Of a stretch of DNA of 64,000 bases, positions 60,638 through 64,000 are shown piece after piece (the first letter of the stretch is position 1; each line of letters begins with the position of its first letter). Source of the DNA: Arthrobacter sp. PAMC25284 (GTDB taxonomy: Bacteria > Actinomycetota > Actinomycetes > Actinomycetales > Micrococcaceae); NCBI RefSeq assembly GCF_019443425.1, contig NZ_CP080382.1, positions 1,922,001-1,986,000 of the forward strand, in the 5' to 3' direction. The notes under the pieces are model-generated. The model saw only the letters and a list, made by a program, of their open reading frames with translations, ran no database searches and was not told where the DNA came from. The translations under genes were made by a program, and so were the position numbers.

Positions 60638-60710
60638 GCTTCCTTAGCTCAGTTGGTAGAGCGTCTCACTCGTAATGAGAAGGTCGCCAGTTCGATTCTG
60701 GCAGGAAGCT
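60638..60710 (+). tRNA. tRNA-Thr (anticodon CGT)
   Basis: The cloverleaf is complete. The acceptor is GCTTCCT/AGGAAGC and the D-arm AGCTCAGTTGGTAGAGC. The anticodon arm is TCTCA-CTCGTAA-TGAGA and the T-arm GCCAGTTCGATTCTGGC. The CGT anticodon reads ACG. The accessory-looking region begins directly downstream. Confidence 0.97.
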
Positions 60711-60717
60711 CGAGAGG

Positions 60718-60756
60718 AACCCCGTATTTCCACTGTTTCAGCGGGGATGCGGGGTT
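60718..60756 (+). terminator. Terminator of tRNA-Thr(CGT)
   Basis: AACCCCG (60718-60724) pairs with CGGGGTT (60750-60756) and is followed by CTTTATT. Confidence 0.7.
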
Positions 60757-61472
60757 CTTTATTGGCTGCCGGTTGACCGGTGTGTAGGGCCGGGGCACAC
60801 CTATGGCACACTTTGGCGTTGGGGCTCGTCCCGGTCATGGACTGATTCTAGAACTCCGAGCATGCGACGCAACTGCTACGTGGCTGACACCGCCCGCTCG
60901 CCGACTCACCGGCAATGATCTTCGCCAACTCCCCAGAATCTCTCGGGAGGGTACGCAGCAGCAGAACCGCGCATGTTGGCCGGCCTAGATTCTGCCGTGG
61001 GTCCCACCGAGGCTTTCAGAAGCGACGTGCAATATCGTCCCTCTCCGACTGCTTTCTCCCTTGGAGCCTCTGTATAACCGTGTCAGCCGCGCCACCCGTG
61101 GGGCTGCCACCAACGACAGGTTGGGTGGCGCCCCCATAGGGAAGGCTGCAGACCCGGACGCGAAAAAGCCGACCGACGCCGGAAAGGCGTACCAGGGTTC
61201 CCGACTACCGGCACAGGGCTTTCGGAGACCTAACATCTCAAAGTCCCCAGCCCGACGTCTGCAATCCCGCCCTACGTGGACCGCTGCCCCAACCGATAAG
61301 ACCTCTTGCGGGTCTTGACAGGCCGACTTGGCGCAGCCGGCCGCTTTGCCGGGGCCGGCGCAAACCGAGGAAGAGCGGCAGGCAAATCCCAGAAGACCCA
61401 GGGCCCGCCTAATGGAGCAGCACACTGGCCTGCGGCGTGGTCCGTGTGCACCACGACGCTAGCGTGGCAGAA
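60757..61472. other. Gene-poor stretch downstream of tRNA-Thr, nothing recognised
   Basis: Open frames occur on both strands, for example 61061-61318 plus and 60985-61425 minus. They lack ribosome sites, consistent third-position bias or recognisable motifs, and overlap each other. The stretch may be decayed accessory DNA. No integrase, transposase or direct repeat of the tRNA 3' end is visible. Confidence 0.5.
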
Positions 61473-62090
61473 CTAGTTACGCAGGCATCTGACATCGGTC
61501 AGGCTGATAGCGTCGGCCTGGCCGGTGGTGTCTGTGAGTTTCACAATGGCGTCTTTCGCTCGCGGCAGTGCCGCGGTGACGTCGTTGGTCCGGCCGATAT
61601 TCATGGTCCCTTTGTCGACGGTCGCTTCCACATAGAGGCCGCCCGGGCAGCCGTTCTCCGCCAAGGTGGTCACGTGAACCATCGTGCAGCGGAAGTACCC
61701 GCACGTGAACTCGGATGTGTCGGCGTACTGGTAGTAGATGTCCCCCGAAAAATGTGTCCAGCCCTGGTCTGCCATCTGCGCCTTGATGTCATCCTGCACG
61801 GCGGTTTGTGCCTTGCGGGCCTTGATTTGGGCTTCGGCGTCGGCCAGTAACGCGTCGAGCTCCGCGGCCTCCGCCTTCTTCTTCGCAACCTTGGCCGCCT
61901 CCACGGCGTCACGGGCTTCCTGTGCTTGCCGGGCCTCCTGGGCCGGCAGCGCACTGCCGAACCACCAGGTCGCACCTCCGGCGGCGCTCACGGCAAGGAC
62001 GACGCCGATGACGACGGCGAGAGCCGCGCGACTGGGACGGCGACGTGCAGATGCTTGTTCCGGCGAGCGTTCCGGTGATTGCTCAGACAT
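61473..62090 (-). CDS. Membrane-anchored protein with coiled coil, unknown
   Basis: The 205-residue product has a short cytoplasmic N-terminus (MSEQSPERSPEQASARRRPS) and one membrane helix (AALAVVIGVVLAVSAAGGAT). An Ala/Glu/Lys-rich coiled-coil segment follows (about residues 50-95, EARQAQEARDAVEAAKVAKK). A C-terminal extracellular domain contains four cysteines (CGYFRC, GCPGG, and Cys near the end). GGGGGA lies before the ATG at 62090. No family is recognised. Confidence 0.75.
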   Translation of the reverse strand: MSEQSPERSPEQASARRRPSRAALAVVIGVVLAVSAAGGATWWFGSALPAQEARQAQEARDAVEAAKVAKKKAEAAELDALLADAEAQIKARKAQTAVQDDIKAQMADQGWTHFSGDIYYQYADTSEFTCGYFRCTMVHVTTLAENGCPGGLYVEATVDKGTMNIGRTNDVTAALPRAKDAIVKLTDTTGQADAISLTDVRCLRN

Positions 62091-62136
62091 GATTCCCCCA
62101 TCAAGCCGGCGCGACGAGGCCGGAGCTTGAACTCGA

Positions 62137-62382
62137 CTATAAGCGATCCGTGACATACCGCCGGCTATGAGCTTGACCCCGGTCGTAACGTTCAAGGATG
62201 GCGTCCCGGAGCCGGACACGGGCATTGGCGACCGAGAAGACCGGGGAGTGCCTCATCCATGAGGCGAGGTCGTCCGGGCCGACGACCGGTTCGTAGCACG
62301 ACTCGCAGCAGGTGATGGCCAGGTTCCCGTCGGAATCCTTGAACGTCGGCCCACTACATCCCTTACTCCCAGACGGACTGGA
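62137..62382 (-). pseudogene. Open coding-like remnant without a start codon
   Basis: This minus-strand frame is open for 81 codons after an upstream TGA. It shows G/C-ending codons and a protein-like sequence (CSGPTFKDSDGNLAITCCES, then SVANARVRLRDAILERYDRG). No ATG, GTG or TTG occurs near its beginning, the only ATG being at about codon 44. It includes a CCxxC group that could bind metal. It is probably the 3' part of a broken gene, or the start has been lost to a frameshift. Confidence 0.35.
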
Positions 62383-62469
62383 TCACCTCGAAGCTGTAAC
62401 CGGACTATAAATCCCGCCGGGCCTGCTTTTCGGAGCACCGACGGGCTTCTCTGTGCCCACTTCCCCGGT

Positions 62470-62685
62470 TCAGGCTGCGATCGGTTTAGTGACCGTGGAC
62501 ACCGAGCGCTCACGGGTGAGGATGTTGACGGCGGCCACCAACCGATATGGCCGCTCCCCGAGGCGTGCCTGCACGCGGTCCATGATCCGGAGGTAGATGG
62601 TGTGGGAGCCGGCCAGGGCCAGCGCCAGGGCGAAGGAGGTCACGGCGGCCCTGACAGCGTGGTGCCGGGCGTCTCGTAGCGCCAT
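62470..62685 (-). CDS. Hypothetical small protein (71 residues)
   Basis: The frame from ATG 62685 encodes MALRDARHHAVRAAVTSFAL, a moderately hydrophobic ALALALAGSHTIYLRI, then DRVQARLGERPYRLVAAVNI. The start could also lie at 62778. GGTGGG is adjacent to the 62685 ATG, closer than usual. Its composition is protein-like, but no family is recognised. Confidence 0.4.
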   Translation of the reverse strand: MALRDARHHAVRAAVTSFALALALAGSHTIYLRIMDRVQARLGERPYRLVAAVNILTRERSVSTVTKPIAA

Positions 62686-62770
62686 CCCACCCGGAAAGCA
62701 GAACAGCCATACTGAGCGCACGTCAGCGGACACCCTGCTCCAAGCGCTGGTCACGCCGGATCCACTTACT

Positions 62771-62962
62771 ATGGCCATCGACTTCCTGAAACGCGAGATC
62801 CCACAAGGCTATGCGGCGCCCATAAAAATTGATGAAGGCTCCGCGCATCGCGGCGCCGTGCTCATCGAGAAACTAAATGAGCTCGCATCCCTTCACGGCC
62901 AAGGGGAGCTGAGCGATGAAGAATTCGCCGCAGCGAAGGCAGCAGTCATAGTCTCACTATGA
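62771..62962 (+). CDS. SHOCT-domain small protein
   Basis: The 63-residue product ends in a SHOCT-like motif: VLIEKLNELASLHGQGELSD followed by EEFAAAKAAVI. SHOCT modules are short helical hairpins found at the C-termini of many actinobacterial membrane or phage-related proteins. The N-terminal part is MAIDFLKREIPQGYAAPIKI. The ATG has no convincing ribosome site; an upstream in-frame start at 62597 would add residues without family character. Role unknown. Confidence 0.6.
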   Translation: MAIDFLKREIPQGYAAPIKIDEGSAHRGAVLIEKLNELASLHGQGELSDEEFAAAKAAVIVSL

Positions 62963-63096
62963 GTCGTGACCACGCCGGTACGGCGGTGACCTGCATTGCT
63001 GCCGTGCGCCATAACTCCGACGACGGAATGTCCGTGATTATCCAGAACCAGTGTGCTTGCCGGCCCTGATGGCGCCAGCTGCTCACGCAGCTAGCC

Positions 63097-64000
63097 CTAG
63101 TCCGGATGACCACCTTCTTCATCCCGCAGGTCCGCGAGCCAGAGAACGCTCGGTTCAAACCAAGCTCCAGAAATGGGTTCCCTATCGAGGTTGAACAGGG
63201 GGTCCACGGCGACTTGCTCGCCTCGAAGAGCGCGACTGGCGACGAGCGAATCGACCTGGTCGTCGTTGGCAAGGATAGCCGTTCCCAGATCTGGTACTTC
63301 GATGCCCGCTGCCTTCCAATTTGCGATCATGTCAGGAAGCCTGAGCGGGTCGGTCAGGACAAAGATGGTGCCTTGGACCATGAACAGCTGGTTGGTGCTC
63401 AGCTCCACCAACGCTAAGAGCGGCGCGTAATAGTTGTGGACCCGCCGCTGGTCGAAGAGAGCTGCCCGCGACAATTCTCGCGGCAGCGCTCGAACGATCT
63501 CGACCGGTGTCCCTTCGGCGCCGGCCATCTTGACTATGGCCGAGTATGTGCCGAACCTCTGAGTCATCGCGCTGACGCAGTACGGGTCCTTCTTCTCCTT
63601 CGCGGCGCGGATACCCTCGTTCATTGTGGAAGCGTCAGCCTGAGCCTGCAACTCAGACAAAGTCTCGACGCCACCCCGCTTGGAGATAAAGTGCTCATTC
63701 CCGTCCGCGTGCTCTAGTACGACGCCCCAGGTTCCAGCTGAGAGATGGGCTCGGCCCGGCTCCCACGCTATCGGCGCCAGCCTGCCCTGCAACTTGGGAC
63801 CCAGACCTTTGAAGACTCCCCGTCCGCCGAGGGCTTCCTTCAGCCATGAGCGGTAATCGAAGTCGCCAAGCATGTCGTGGTGTGCCAACCCCTCAACCGA
63901 GACGACGCCGAGAACGCGGTGTAGCGGTCGCAGACAGCGGTGATGAACAAGACCGACTTCCGGAGTTTCGTTGACTTCATCCACCTCAACGAACGGCGCC
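63097..64000 (-). CDS. Unknown protein, partial (N-terminus beyond right edge)
   Basis: The frame is open from 63097 to the window edge, so the start is probably outside. The visible part, about 300 residues, includes VDEVNETPEVGLVHHRCLRP near the edge, in which His-His-x-Cys could be the second half of a zinc site. Later segments are LSAGTWGVVLEHADGNEHFI and LVELSTNQLFMVQGTIFVLT. Base composition is less G+C-rich than the housekeeping genes to the left, fitting accessory DNA. I do not recognise the family. Confidence 0.7.
   Translation of the reverse strand, partial: APFVEVDEVNETPEVGLVHHRCLRPLHRVLGVVSVEGLAHHDMLGDFDYRSWLKEALGGRGVFKGLGPKLQGRLAPIAWEPGRAHLSAGTWGVVLEHADGNEHFISKRGGVETLSELQAQADASTMNEGIRAAKEKKDPYCVSAMTQRFGTYSAIVKMAGAEGTPVEIVRALPRELSRAALFDQRRVHNYYAPLLALVELSTNQLFMVQGTIFVLTDPLRLPDMIANWKAAGIEVPDLGTAILANDDQVDSLVASRALRGEQVAVDPLFNLDREPISGAWFEPSVLWLADLRDEEGGHPD

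Noticed and set aside
60638..60710. Prophage or island attachment site at tRNA-Thr
   Set aside because: No integrase and no second copy of the tRNA 3' end found between 60711 and 64000. It remains possible outside the window, so it is reported only as an accessory-region finding.
60985..61425. 146-codon minus-strand frame after tRNA-Thr
   Set aside because: No ribosome site, Ser/Arg/Gly-rich shadow-like composition, and an equally open opposite frame; no family recognised.

Overview
This is a 64 kb stretch of high-G+C actinobacterial chromosome. The 16S sequence, the Micrococcaceae-type gene neighbourhoods (DUF4193, DUF4032, DUF2516, CarD, a RegX3/SenX3/PhoU block) and the GlgE-pathway operon together suggest Arthrobacter, Pseudarthrobacter or a close relative. 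Several genes appear to be leaderless, with a TANNNT box 6-8 nt before the start codon and no Shine-Dalgarno, which is common in Actinobacteria.

Layout. (1) 1-10.7 kb is part of a flagellar cluster. On the minus strand it holds flgB-flgC-fliE-fliF (fliF runs off the left edge) and fliC, fliD, fliS and a FliT-like gene. On the plus strand it holds a FlgN-like gene, flgK, flgL and fliW. Three sites of the form C-T-(A/T)-A-C, 15 nt, G(C/G)CGATA(A/G) precede flgB, fliC and flgN and define a sigma-28 type regulon. A decayed sulfide:quinone-reductase-like gene lies between fliC and flgN. (2) 10.7-13.7 kb holds small secreted, membrane and DUF genes, a tRNA-Thr(TGT) and a membrane-anchored DsbA-like protein. 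(3) 13.8-24.1 kb holds otsA-otsB (trehalose synthesis), an MsmX/UgpC-type sugar ABC ATPase, a DUF4032 gene, a GlcD-type oxidase, and an alpha-glucosidase with its LacI-family repressor and two palindromic operators. (4) 24.3-30.5 kb is an rrn operon on the minus strand: two promoters, 16S, a tRNA-free spacer, 23S and two identical 5S genes. (5) 30.5-43.7 kb is a glycogen/trehalose block: glgE-treS-pep2-glgB (minus), glgP (plus), and glgX followed by a barstar-like gene (minus). (6) 43.8-60.6 kb is mostly housekeeping: nitrilase, rlmB, cysS, ispD-ispF, carD, regX3-senX3 divergent from phoU with a PHO-box-like array between them, gpmA, a methyltransferase, a PLP enzyme, tmk-holB and a TAP-like hydrolase. 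(7) From tRNA-Thr(CGT) at 60.6 kb to the right edge the sequence is gene-poor, with unknown or broken genes, and looks accessory.

How the genes work together. TreS makes maltose from trehalose, Pep2 phosphorylates it, GlgE polymerises maltose-1-phosphate and GlgB branches the glucan. GlgP and GlgX degrade it, and OtsA/OtsB refill trehalose. The SenX3-RegX3-PhoU block senses phosphate and probably autoregulates through the repeats at 52831-52874.

The most notable oddity is that five genes (otsB, the alpha-glucosidase, glgP, glgX, senX3) each carry one extra base in a GGCCC context. Removing it restores a full-length family member each time. This looks more like a systematic sequence error than five real mutations, but the sequence alone cannot decide. 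I found no clear candidate for a wholly new biological system. The best leads are the flagellar sigma-28 promoter set, a dispersed palindromic intergenic repeat with 32-bp periodicity (24.15 and 44.65 kb), the PHO-box array and the unexplained right-hand region.
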